From Artemisia argyi (lineage: Eukaryota > Streptophyta > Magnoliopsida > Asterales > Asteraceae): DNA of 64,000 nt. The notes beneath the pieces are model-generated. The model saw only the letters and a list, made by a program, of their open reading frames with translations. It had not been told where the DNA came from and did no database searches. The translations under genes were made by a program, and so were the position numbers. The stretch lies in contig CM060697.1 in the NCBI GenBank assembly GCA_030686995.1, forward strand, positions 102,919,272 to 102,983,271, written 5' to 3'. Of the stretch, positions 50,203 through 62,527 are shown piece by piece (the stretch's first letter is position 1; every line of letters begins with the position of its first letter).

Positions 50203-50994
50203 TCCTCTTTGAGTTATAAGGGTTTGCGTTATAGTGACGAGCCAAGTCATAGTCTTTTCTCATTTTTCTTTTGTGTGTGTGTTGTATTTGTGTTTTATTG
50301 AATTATATGTGCAGCCAAGTGTCATATAACTTAAGTGATGAAGACAAAGTGTATTTGAGTCAAGTTATAAGTTTCGAGTTATAAGAGAAAAAACTGAAAT
50401 AGCAGCAAAAGTGCTATTAATCGAGCTTTATAACTCCGAGACACCTTGTGCTCTAAGAAAACATGTAAATCCGGTTTTTGAAGCATAAGCTTTTGTAAGT
50501 ATTGGTAATTTGTACCAAATAAAAAGAAAATAAGATGTGGAAAGACATACACAAACATAGGATATGTGGATAAACGAGTTATGACACCTGCAGCTGCTAC
50601 GTGTCTTGTGAAATATGGGTTTGACATGGATGGGACTCATGAGAGTCTCTGTGTACCCGACCCACCATACCAACTCTTGTCTGCAAAGCACATACTTGAC
50701 ATGTTTTGTATTCTTGTTACATTTTTTTTATTCCAAATTTTATACTTCTTTGATAAAAAAAATTAAATAAATAGATAAATTATAGAAGCAAGAAGATTAT
50801 GACACATGAAATACTACTGTAGCACATTCAGAAAGAAATTACACACAACATATCCAACGATTTTAATAAGTGATAGCATAAAATTAGGACATGTCATATA
50901 ACTACGTCAAGTCGTCAACCATTTTTCAACGATATAATCTAAATTCGTTATTTGTCGTATGTAAAAACTTATATAAATCGTTTCTAAGCATTAA

Positions 50995-51473
50995 CGCTCC
51001 GTTCTCGAGTTATTTTTTAAAAGGAAAGGAAAGGAAATGATAGGAAATTGAAATTTTATTGTGTTCTCGAGTTTTTTTTTTGACAGAAAGGAAAGGAAAC
51101 AGGAAGGAAATGATAGGAAAATTCTAGTGATTTTCCTATAAGAATTTTCCGCCCAAATATGGGCGGATTTGGACGGAAAGTATTTTACACTCGCACTATT
51201 TAGTATATAATGACCAATATAACTTTCAATATTTACTCATATTCGACTCTTATGATAAAATGAACATATCTAAAAGTGCATAAATGTAATTATGTCTCTT
51301 TTTCTTTCTTTTCTTCCCAACTCGAGAACACAACATTATTTCATTTCCTTTCCTTTCATTTCAACTCAAGAACACGAAATATAAAATCAACTTTCTTTCC
51401 TTTCCTTTTCATTTCTTTTCTCTTCTTTTCACATCATTTCTATTCCCACCTAGAAAAACTCAAGAACGCAGCG
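50995..51473. mobile_element. PIF/Harbinger (Tourist-like) MITE
   Basis: TAA is present just outside both ends. The terminal repeats CGCTCCGTTCTCGAGTT and CGCTGCGTTCTTGAGTT (read inward) agree at 15 of 17 positions. Subterminal GGAAAGGAAAGGAAA blocks are mirrored by TTTCCTTTCC at the right. A degraded relative is in SCPL intron 3. Confidence 0.75.
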
Positions 51474-51513
51474 TAATAATCACATTGCATTTTATTGTCT
51501 TGACGTCTGGCCA

Positions 51514-51550
<37 letters not shown>

Positions 51551-53848
51551 TTTAATCATTGGTTTCTGACTCGACATTGCGAGCTGACTAATTAACCAAC
51601 CCGAGTTTTAATATTTTTCGTAAAATCTCATTTGTCCTTAGCAAAGTAACTTTACTAACAGTTTATGTGACCAAACTACAAAGGAACTTCTAATGATCCT
51701 CAAACTTATGTGACCAAACTACAAATTCAACCAAACGTAACAAAAAAAATAAAACACTGTAGAAGTAATAGTTTATGGCAATAACCCATTCCGGGGGAAA
51801 CCCGTTACCACCTGAGATCAGCGTGGACCCGGTTAAGACAACATAGTCTGGCGGGGTGGCGATGAGGCCTTCGCTGTCCGCGAAGGTGATCGTTTCTAAG
51901 TTGAAATTCATCTTTAAAAAAAAAATAACCCATTCTGGCATTCATGTGGTAAGGGACAAAGTATATAAATAGTGGGGTTACTTACAATGTAATGTTGACA
52001 TCTGGAAATACGATAGATAACAAAGGAGTGGCTAGCATCAACAATATCGAAATGCCAATGGACCCAATCTACGAATCAACCTTTGCCCGAACAAATTATA
52101 TCCGTTTCGACTACGATATTTTTAAGATATTTTATCAAATGTTGTATTGTAGTTGAGTCAAGATTTAATAGTTACACGATCAACATAAGTGTATGGATAC
52201 TGGGTTTATGACATATACGAAATATGTATATGTAACAACTCGTCCAACATTATCAAATTTTGAGAAATTTAATCCCCTGACAAGCCTAAAGTTGAGATTA
52301 CCATCGCACTCCATGTTCTCAAAAATATTTACCATTCGAAAGAGAGAAAAACAAAGTCTTTACCTAGAGAAATGCGTTAAGGAAAGGGCATATGTATAAA
52401 ACTTTTCAACGAAAACAAAATAGTGCTTAAACTCTTTCAAACTAGAATATATTCCAAACACATATGCCATAGCTCCTTCTACATTCTATCTCGTTTTTAG
52501 TATAAACTCGAAAGTGTTAGGCCACTCCTTTGATTTAAGCTTGGGTTACAAATGGTATGAATCATAGACGGCCAAAATGGATAGAAATGAATATGAACTG
52601 TTTTTTAGTTAAACCCGAAATCATTAAGGCAATTCCTTTTTGAATACTAGAATTCCCCGTGGGATATCATGTTTCTTTATTGAGTATTTATAGATTAAAA
52701 TGCATAAAAAAACCCAAATGGCCCTAAATCAACAACCGGACATGGGCCATATCTAATACTCTCTCGCAGTCTGAGCAGCGAAATCACGAAAACTCGGACT
52801 GGAGTGAGAAACTAAAAAAGAAACATTATCGCATTAAAAACATAACTTTTTTGATGAAGAAATTTGACAGCACGCGAAAGCAATTCTTCAAGAAGCAGCA
52901 ATGGCAAAAGTAAATAACATATTTGTTGATGAAGACATTTAATAGCAAGTGGAGATCGATCTTCATCATGCAACAATAACAACATCGGAAGCAAAAGCAA
53001 AGACAAAAATAAAAGCAAATAGTAGACTTTTTTTTTCTTTTTTTTTGCGCGGCAGTCGACTTCTGGCGACGCGTGGCGTCCAGCGGCCGAAGGGGTGATT
53101 CAAGTTGGCCTTTGCGCTTGGATAATCAACCACAACCATAAACCTAATGAACTCAAGGCCACAATTAGGCATTAGGCTTGGGATCTAACGTAGTCGGTAG
53201 TCATTTGCTTTAAGCTATGCGAGATGTTACAATCCATCAAGCGTTTTACAAGTTCACATTCTAAACCATTTGTGCAAGTTTATACTCCCACTCGAAAGAT
53301 TAGCCTCCAATTAAGAACCAACATAATTCAACGCAACTCCCCCGTCTCAGCTTGCTCAAGTGTTCATGATTACTTATAATCTACATCCTCAGATTGTACC
53401 ACACGATGTCAGACAGGTACACGATGTCAGACAGGTTACAGTCGTCCAAAGTCTGACGTATACAACATCTTAAAACTTTGCATTCAAATATTCAAACTAA
53501 TATTGTAGTAATATTGTGTGAAAGGTACCCAACCCATATAATGCAGAGTGGGATTCACGGGTCTTTTAGAAAGAGAAAAAACAAATTAACGTAGTTCAGA
53601 AGTATAAGACTCATACACTAAATACTTGCAACTTCTTTAGGTAGGATAGATATTACTACATACAATGGTCGATACAAGCAAGACGTGTTACAATGTTACA
53701 TTCTTCTATAACTTTCTTTTTTCTTGGGAGGGGATTCATTCTAATTCTATAACTACATGTCAAGCACCTGGTTCAAGGGGTGAAAGCAATTACAGTACAT
53801 GTGTTTTCTTTGTGAGAAGTTAGCAATCTATGCAAATCAATAACACGA

Positions 53849-56646
53849 TCAGGGTGGTGATGCTGATCTTTGGTGATCACCATTTGCGCCGCCAATGACA
53901 CTAGTTGATGAGGTAGCCTGTACAGTACCTGATAACGAACACCCACTTGCAGAATTCTCATCTGTAAAGCTAGTCTCCTTCCTATGTAACTTTTTGGGTT
54001 TTGATTGACCTGGAGAACCATCCTGCAGAATAATCAACAACGTTAATTCTTTTTTTACTCTGTATCATTATTAAAATTTGAATAACAGTGTAAAATTGCT
54101 CTTAAAGTCCTATAGGAAAATCGAAACAGTACAATTTATCTACCGACAGTTATTCTGTTAATCATTTCTGCCACTGAAGTGTCCTTTTCTCATATTTTAT
54201 TAAGCATGTAGGCTTTTTACATTGGAATGATAAATAATTTACATCTTACACAAGTGAAAATTTTAAAAAGAAGTTTTAATTGAAAAGCGAATGAAATTCA
54301 GTTAAAGGTAAATGGCATGCAACAACTTCAGCCGCTAACTGCCATTTTTGCTGCAAATTGTACATCAATTTGGTTGTTCTTTTGCAATTGCCTACCAACA
54401 TTAACCGATAATATGTTCTATACTTCTATCTTTAAGACAACTTAGCATATTCAACCATTTGGTTTCCAAAGAACCAACATAGTTGTCGAAATGCAGAAAA
54501 AAAGGTACATAACCCATGCAGAATCTAGCATACAAGACACTTTGGTTACTAAATTCAATCAGCCGTGCATCTATTCACTATTTACTCTCAGCTAAAGTAT
54601 TTTTTCAGCCTTTTATATATTATGTTTGTTGATATTGGAAGTGTCAAAAATGCAGTATTTTAAAAGAGAGATGATTTGCACACTCTATCAAATGCTTGAT
54701 ACACTCTAATTAATTGTGTTTGGACATTTATACCCTCACATCGGTGAAAGTGTAAGGATAACTGTGAGGGTGTAAATGTCCAAACACAATTAATTTGAGT
54801 GTCCCAATCATTTTATGAAGTGTGCAAATCACCTCCCATTTTAAAATGCTATCTGTCATATCCTAGTTGCGTTTGTGTATCACTAGAAAGTTTTGCTCTT
54901 TTTCCTTCATTTTCTTTCACAAAATTATGTCGTTCTTCCTTAATTTTCCCTCCCTACCCTGAACTTTTTCAACCACGGTTTGTAATCAAAGCGATCATTC
55001 TTTTGAATATGCAAAAGAAGACTATAGCTTATAGAAAAAGCGACTTTGAAATCACTGGAAGTTGAAGCGCAAGAGATAAAATTGCACATTGCATCCTTCG
55101 CCCAAAATGATTCGTTAACCATTTCTTCTCAAGAACCATATTTTATTTGCAACACACGATTCTGTAATGCTACGATCTACAGGTGGCAATTTTGACCGAT
55201 TTACTTATAAATGGGTCGATGCTGTTTATGATTCCATCTCTTACAAGCCGAAGATGTAAAATCAAAGAACTAAGCATAAAAGGAAATGGCTTAAAAGTCA
55301 CAGCAAGTGTATTTTTTATGCATAAAACTGATACGAACCCATCCCATACTAGATCACATCAAGCCACAAGCTAGGTGTAGAACCCACTCCAAAAAGCTAG
55401 CTCAGATAATTGTTGTAAACTTGTAATCATATTTGACACAGTAACATAGAGCTCAAGTCAACCCTTACAGACCCATTTCAACCAGCACAAAAACATTAAC
55501 CATTTTAGGCCGTAACCCGATATCTCTAGTATAAAATGTCAAAATTTTATAAAACTAACAAAATTTATGAAGTGCAGGAGCTGACCTGATCTCCTGTAGA
55601 TCCGGGTGTCTTGAGCTCTAATTCGGTTGCAACATCATTAGAATCCCCATCTTTTCCACTTCCGTTCTCCCCTTGCTCTGATGATTTGTTTCTAGAACCT
55701 TGTCTGCTAGAGACCTGTGACCTAGTACTTGTCTGCACAACTGGAGATACGTATTGAACAGGTGGAAAGAAAGCGGAACCAGGATTGGAAACAACCCCTG
55801 GATTTTGGCTTCCAAAAAAGGGGTAAGGCTGTATGGATGGATGCATTGGAATAGATCCAGGTGGCATCGGCATTTGCATTGGGACCGGGTAGGGGTATGA
55901 AGTGGGGTGCATTACAACTGATTGGTCCATATGACCCCATGGGTACATAGCCCTAACCCTTTGTTGGTATTGAAGGTTAAGATTCTCAATATCTGATTTA
56001 AGGGATGCTTTTTCTTCTCGTAAATCATGCTTCTCTTGAGTCAACTGTTACCATTCAAAGGAAAAAAAACAAAGATTCATTAAAAGTCCAAAATTTCGAC
56101 CGATCTATTATGTACGGGTCAATTCCGGTTAGGTATAATATATGACGAGTCAACCCAGTAAAATGAAATAGATCAAGTTAGCTTAAACGGAGAAGGGTCG
56201 TGAGCCACACAGTGTATTATTGATGCATACAACAACCTACATTAATCAATGAGATTATTGTTGTACAAAAATTTAAGTTGTGAGATAATCATAGCTGGCA
56301 CACTAATTTAGGGCAGAAATGTTCAGGGCTAACCAGAACCGACTGTACACAATAACCCATTATGACCTGCTACCTAGCCTGCCCGACCCACCAACTTTGC
56401 TACCTATTAAGGTTCAGCTTAGTACACTACTGGTTTGCAATCTTCAAAGCTGCAATTTTTGCTTGATTATCAAACTGATTATACCATTGTCTTTCACCCG
56501 AGTGATACTTAGGGAGACTTAAAGATAGGGTCACTTTCCAGTTATGAAAACTAAATAAACATAGCGTTTACAAAGGTTTTAGAAATGTAAAACTAAATTA
56601 AGTTGAAATTCCAAACCTGTCTTCTGATTAGAAAACCATCAGTAAA

Positions 56647-56706
<60 letters not shown>

Positions 56707-58844
56707 CTTTAAATTAAAGGTTACACTACAGAAGACAGTTATCTATCTTCAGCTTTCTAAAAGGCCATTGGCATTTTGTTGGAAATGGAAAGCATCGCCA
56801 AACACCATATTTTTCCATATGGAAATATATATTGCAATCATTGCCAAATAATACATCAGAGTGGATCACAAGCAAGCTTGCCCTTTCACTTGCAAAAGAC
56901 TATTATTTTCAAGTTTTAAACTACATCTTCTAATTGCCAAAAAAGTTTGTTTTGAGTTGTTATAACAAGTGGCAGTAAGTCATCCAAAAATTCGTGAATG
57001 ACCATAATGCTGATGTCTCACAGCCGCAACTGATTCTAGTGAAACAAAAAAATTACCTCACGAGATTCTTCAGTGAGTGTCGTGTACTCAGACTTTAGTC
57101 TGCTGACTTGAGCAGTCAAATCATTTAGCATCTGGATTGTATCACCAAGTATAGTTGCCTTGTCAAATTTTGGTCTTTCAGGATCTGCGCAAATATTTTA
57201 ACATTTTTAGCATTTACGAGTAACTAATAACATCGCCTGTAGCACAAACAGAAGCAGAACAATACTTTTAACAAACGACACAGAATATTGCGTTCGATAT
57301 CAGATTCTCATTCATATGAATGAGATGAAAATAAACACTATTTTACTGTTATTTTTATATTCTAGCAATATGCCAACACTAATGATCAAGCACAATTTTT
57401 TTAACAGCATATGAGAAGATTTGATTTTTAATAAAAGGCACGCACACAATTTGAGTTGACATACCAAGTGTCTTTCCCAATTCAGTAAATTGCTCATTTA
57501 GACGATCCCTTCTTTGTTTCTCTCTGTCAGCTTTTTGAAGCTTTCTGTCTTTCGGTTCTGGTGCAGGCCTTTCGGCAAAAATAAACAGATGTCAAAAAAA
57601 GTAAGCAAAGCGATAACTGGTTGAATCAAACTGTTCTACATTCCAAAAAATTCCAAGAATTAGTTTTTAAGCACCCCATAACCGTTGTGAAATTTCCTTT
57701 CGCAGAAAGTTTCACAATGAATACATAATGGGCCATCATCATAGTCTCGAATGGGGTGAAAACGATATTTGACTACTGACTTAAAGTTTAAACTAATTCT
57801 TACAACTTGACGTCATAATAACCAATCTTGAGTGTTTGCGTAGTATTGGGTAATCTTATAATTATTGAGGGTCAAATAACAAAGGGAAGGCCATGAAGCT
57901 GCAACATTTATTCTCGTAAAGTTTTCATGTATGTACATAAAGGGACATCATCAAGTCTCGGAAAACGTAGAAAGGGATATTTAGACTTTTGCGTTTAAAG
58001 TTTAAACTAATACTTACAACTTGAAGTCACAAACTCAAAATAAGAAGATAGTATAAGCACTATAACTATGTGATTATTACAACTTGAAGTGGCAATAAAA
58101 CATATCGAAATATTGGAATGTTTGCAATTGCATGTCTGTATAAAATGTAACGCGGCCATTACAAACATGATGGCACAGTAAGCAACTTCGTAAGTTTAGG
58201 GTAAAAGTGCTTACGGTGATCTTTTGTTATTATTAGGTTCAAAAAATTCAGATTTCCGGTATAAAGTAAGAACTAGCCGTAAGTAAGGAAAACTGTTTAA
58301 AAAAATGTAAATTTAGCCACCGATCCATAGATTCATTCACGCAGACATTTGATTCAATACACATTAATCGGTTTCAAGACATACATAGATTTATCCCCTA
58401 GAAACTAAGCGAATCAAGTCAAACTACCCTCCGAACATAGCTAGCTGAAACAGGTAAATACATAATGTAATTTTCACACAAACTCAAGTAAAGGGATATT
58501 TAGTATTGCTTGTTACATTGATTACGCTATTTAGTGGTTTGACAATGATGCATTTTTTTAAAGATGTAGAAAGAGAATTAAACAGAATCAAATAAGCAGT
58601 TTGATTAAGCAACTTTTCACCCTCAATAAGCATATTTTATTTCTAACCAAAATACTCTAAAAACTAATAATCAACCAAACATGATAAAATGCAGAGTTTA
58701 AGTAAATCATACAAACATGAGTTAATTAAAATAAGGTTTATAAGTAGTAAATTGAGATTAAAAATATAAAAATAAATACCTTGATTGAGTAATAGTGTTG
58801 TTGTTGTTATCAAATGGAACAAGATGAAATTTATTATCATCCAT
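53849..58844 (-). CDS. bHLH transcription factor, bHLH121/URI-like, five exons
   Basis: Exons: 58844-58780, 57568-57465, 57184-57057, 56044-55586, 54022-53849. They total 930 nt and 309 residues, with consistent phases. The basic region KADREKQRRDRLNEQF begins near residue 34. It is followed by helix-loop-helix (ELGKTLDPERPKFDKATILG) and a leucine-zipper-like coiled coil (SRELTQEKHDLREEKASLKS). The middle is Pro/Met-rich (PYPVPMQMPMPPGSIPMHPS). Near the end are VATELELKTPGSTGDQ and a Ser/Gly-rich tail, the pattern of the URI/bHLH121 branch. In Arabidopsis that protein acts in the nucleus as an upstream activator of iron-deficiency genes; the same role here is inferred. The ATG at 58844 is the second of two nearby; only it gives the right frame. 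Confidence 0.9.
54666..54837. mobile_element. MULE-type MITE in the bHLH intron 4
   Basis: The perfect 9-bp duplication ATTTTAAAA is at 54657-54665 and 54838-54846. The left arm GAGAGATGATTTGCACACT and right arm (inward) GGGAGGTGATTTGCACACT pair over about 75 bp, ending in TGTTTGGACATTTA...CCCTCACA on both sides. The element is nearly one hairpin, 172 bp long. Confidence 0.85.
56656..56704. repeat. Poly(A) run in the bHLH intron 3
   Basis: About 49 A, uninterrupted, with no recognisable retroposon body beside it. Confidence 0.9.
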
Positions 58845-58965
58845 TTCATTCACTGATTGATTAATTGATTCTGTGTTTTTTAATTTGAGGGTTTATTATC
58901 TGATCCAGCAAGTTTGCAAGTGGATATACCCGCTAGTTTTTATTCGGGTCAACCTTTACCCGATC

Positions 58966-58975
58966 TATATATATA
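58966..58975 (-). promoter_or_regulatory. Candidate TATA box of the bHLH gene
   Basis: TATATATATA lies about 122 bp upstream of the start codon, at a plausible distance for a plant core promoter. No iron-related element was identified by eye. Confidence 0.5.
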
Positions 58976-59141
58976 GTTTTTAAGCTTTTAAAAATATAAC
59001 CATTATTGCCCCCAAAATACTCGAGTAGATGCTTTAGAATAAAAAAAGTCATCTTGATGTTCTTTCTTTAGAAAAAAGATAGAATTGAGATTATCTATTT
59101 CAGTTAATTTGGAGAAGCAGTCTCCTTACTTTCGGGTTGCA

Positions 59142-59577
59142 TGTTACGATCTTACATCGTCCAAGTATAAGATCGAGTGGTGTTTTATAATGTCTAAAAC
59201 TCTAAGTGTTTCCTCCTCCTTCAAGCTAGCTTTTTGGAGTGAGTTCTACATTTAGCTTATAAACAATTGATATCGAACTCTTTCGTGAATTGTTCTTCCT
59301 TCTGTATTCCAATTCACCTTACTGTTCGTATCATTTGGTATCAGAGCTAGCCCTACCTGGTTTCAACACTCGGAGTGGTGGCTTGGACCCAAAGAAGGGT
59401 GTCAACCGTGACCAACATAGTCATGACCAACGAGCTCGGAGTGGTGGTCTATTGAGTGGTGCCTCGGACCCAAAGAAGGGTGCCGATCGTGACCAACGAG
59501 GACGTTGGTTCCTTTAAGGGTGGGGTATTGTTACGATCCCACATCGCCCAAGTATGGGATTGGGTGGTAATTTATAG
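59142..59577 (+). mobile_element. TRIM (miniature LTR retrotransposon), 3' LTR truncated
   Basis: The left LTR (59142-59333, 192 bp) starts TGTTACGATC and ends GTATCA. After TT comes a canonical primer site TGGTATCAGAGC (59336-59347). The interior is about 195 bp and non-coding, with two related GAGTGGTGG...GACCCAAAGAAGGGTG units. A purine-rich tract AAGGGTGGGG precedes the start of a second LTR at 59529 (TGTTACGATCCCACATCG), which is lost after about 49 bp where a GTTCGTTTAGTA-type MITE begins. Confidence 0.8.
59336..59347 (+). other. TRIM primer-binding site
   Basis: TGGTATCAGAGC, the exact plant initiator Met-tRNA complement, two bases after the LTR. Confidence 0.85.
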
Positions 59578-60789
59578 GGTTCGTTTAGTAAGATGGAATG
59601 AAATATCAAATAAATGGAATAAACAATGTAATGGAATGAATGACGCAATGTAATAATCCATTACCGTTATTAATCATATTTGGTTGGTAAGATTTGACGT
59701 AATGAAATCGATAAGAAAAAGACTAAAATGGTCATCGATGATAGAAAAGTTATTTAATGTGGTTACTTAATGATGACTTTTATGTAATTTTCATTCCAAA
59801 ATAATAGTTTTTAGTGTAATGAGTCATTCCTTGCAATGAATCATTACATAGTAAATGTGTAAACAAACAAGATATTTTTATTCCACCGTAATAACCTTTT
59901 CCATTCCCAATTTAATAAGCGAAATTTATTTACATATAGTTTTTACACAAATTGCTTAGGCTTAGATATCGCATCGGTTCCTAAAGATAATTGCATTTTA
60001 TGCCATCCGGTCTTAGCTATGCCTAAATCAAAACTTAGCAGGTCACCAAATCATCATAGCTACGCAAGCACTGTGAAGCAAATATCATTCCGTAAAAATA
60101 AACGCTAACTATCAGCAAATTCACAAAGCGACAGCCCACACGAAAGCTGCTTACACTCACACATAACTTTTTTAACCCTTTTGATTCTAAAAATCGTGCA
60201 TGATAGAACCGCACCATAGGATCCCAACATTCTCAAGAAGCATTAGGGGTGCTAGATATAATCCTGAGGGAACACGTAGCAAAGCCTAAGACAATACCAA
60301 ACACTCTCGTAACTTATCAAGAATTGCTTGCACATAACAACAACATAGCGCAGAATCTTAACATTCTCAAGAAGCGTTAAGAGTGCTCAATATAATCATA
60401 ATGTAAAACACAACAAAACTCAAGATTACACCGCACACTTACACTTCTCAAGAATCAACTGCATTAGGGTTTAGTCAATGAACAAAACATTTTTAGTTAC
60501 TGTAAACTCCTACCTTGCGGTACAAAGTTATGAAACAAATCAAATATGGGCTCAGATATCTTATTGGCTGCAAAACACCATGGATTACAATTTTGTTTTT
60601 GCATCAAACTTAGTAATATGTATCACAAATTTATTTTATATCAAATTTAATAAGTTGAAAATTTTATGCATCAAAATATTATTTTTTATGAAGAATTGCA
60701 TGTATACCCACTAAAACTTGAATATTTGCATATTTTCTCATTTATAATTTTTTAATGCATGATATACAATGCAACTTAAGCATGTTGGG

Positions 60790-60795
<6 letters not shown>

Positions 60796-60857
<62 letters not shown>
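60796..60857. repeat. (AT)n microsatellite
   Basis: About 30 AT units, followed 75 bp later by a long A run. Confidence 0.95.
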
Positions 60858-60859
<2 letters not shown>

Positions 60860-60926
60860 AATATGCAAATTTTAATAGGTATATATGCAATTGCCATTTT
60901 TTTATTGCATCGAAAAAAGTATAGAA

Positions 60927-60970
<44 letters not shown>

Positions 60971-61158
60971 AGTCTTTCTATGCACCAAATGCACTCTATT
61001 GAAAAAGTAAAATCAGAATCTTTCAAAGAAATTTTTATTTCCTAGGGCGTTTGGTTCATTTTTTTTTAAATGCATCGATTTAAAATCCTTATAGAATTTT
61101 AAATTTTAAATCCTTGCATTTAAAATTGTGTCATCTATTTGGTATGCAAGATACATCA

Positions 61159-61180
61159 CCCCCCCCCCCCCCCCCCCCCC
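61159..61180. repeat. Poly(C) run, 22 bp
   Basis: Uninterrupted C run in intergenic DNA. Confidence 0.9.
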
Positions 61181-62345
61181 TCAAATGATCAGTGCGGCGA
61201 CATCCTTAGAAGAAAGAGTACGGTAAATTACAATATTATCTTCTATTTGCTTACAACAAAGCCAATTGACACTATATAGTGTCAACATCTTCTTCAATAA
61301 AAAAAGAAACACATATTTCTCCGCAAGAACTATAATCTGAATTTTCGTGAACAAAATCTTTTTATTGAATAAATCTAAACTTCAAAAGAAAAAAAGGCAT
61401 ATAAATAAATAAAAAAATAATTCTGTTAAGCTAATCACCAACACTTTCATATATGTAACAAAAGATAATGTTTTTGTATAACGTAAAGAAGTAGTAGGAT
61501 GAAGAAGAAGATTTAGGGGTGCTTGGTGGGGGTAAAGGAGGTGGGGAATGGGTAAGGTATTCAAAAAGGTCCACCTCACTCATTATTTTGTTCTTGTTTA
61601 GTGAGTGCAAAGGGATTAATTACCCCGTAGTGGGTAATCAACCATTATAGAGTAAGGGGTGCTTGGTGGGGGGTTTAAGGGGGGTGGAGAATGGGTAAAG
61701 TATTCAAAAGGGCCCACATCCCTCATTATATCGTGCTTGGTATGGGAGTGCAAAGGGATTGATTACCCACCCACTCATTCCTTGACATTCCCTTTCCATT
61801 TTCTTTTCCCCACTTTGAATCAAACAGACCCTTAGATTTTTATTTCAAGGTTATTAATGTACTTTTCTACCCATATTATATCCCCGCAACATTTAAATCA
61901 GCTCCTTATCTAGTGGATTAAAAAAACCTCCTTTTTAATGTATTTATAATATAAAACCACCTTTATTTTTTGAACCAAACATATTGAAGGAATGAATTTA
62001 AAATCCAAAACCACCCGAAACATTCAAATATTAGCCAACCAAACAGCTAGTAAACACCAGGGTAATAGAAATAGGGGAAATGATCCGTGCTGTAAATGAT
62101 TCCTGTTGTGTTACAGCACAGAATGAATATGCTGTAAGACAAAAATAAAGGACCATTTGTGTTAAGCGATAATAACTAAAGGGTATAAAATGTAAATGTA
62201 AAAAATAATACTAGTAATAATTCAATAAATTAAGATTAGAGTCAAAACAACAACACAAGGAAACCAAACCTAAAAAACTACTACTACTTCATTGGTGTAA
62301 CAACTAACAACACTATTGTTGACTTTAGATATCTAACAAAAAAAC

Positions 62346-62486
62346 ATGGCGAAAATTAGGGTTTCCTCCATCTTCTTCACTCTCCTTCTTCTTCTTTCAT
62401 CTTCATTCTTATTTCAAGGTACGCCCATTTAAACCTTCATCTTATTCCAACTAACCCCTTTTAACTTCGCTTTTTAATTCGATCAA

Positions 62487-62527
<41 letters not shown>

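Larger units (their letters stand above)
48793..53848. other. TPI upstream region and intergenic DNA
   Basis: The first 150 bp upstream of the TPI start include a CTGG repeat (about 48834-48853) and GTGTGAGTGTGTGG. Beyond lie a GGTCGGGACTCGG-type repeat (49105-49330), a poly(C) run, a Harbinger-type MITE, and from 52700 on a decayed repeat with an 18-bp duplication (ACACGATGTCAGACAGGT at 53401-53437). I see no protein-coding gene. A minus-strand frame at about 51750-51915 has plausible composition but no family match I know. Confidence 0.5.
59578..62345. other. Intergenic DNA upstream of TRAP-alpha
   Basis: Contains a probable MITE starting at about 59578 (GGAATG/CATTCC-rich), an (AT)n tract, a poly(A) run (about 60931-60969), a poly(C) run (61159-61180) and two tandemly arranged related blocks beginning AGGGGTGCTTGGTGGGG at about 61515 and 61658. 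No gene was recognised. Confidence 0.5.

Noticed and set aside
51690..51941. Minus-strand frame with two PEWVI segments
   Set aside because: The repeat of AACCCATTC-type sequence explains the duplicated peptide. No known domain or splice partner was found, so it is not called a gene.
52700..53500. Possible LTR retrotransposon remnant
   Set aside because: The texture is retroelement-like, but no LTR pair, primer site or coding domain could be shown.
60742..61045. Frames with Ile-Tyr repeats on both strands
   Set aside because: Translation of the (AT)n tract and poly(A) run.
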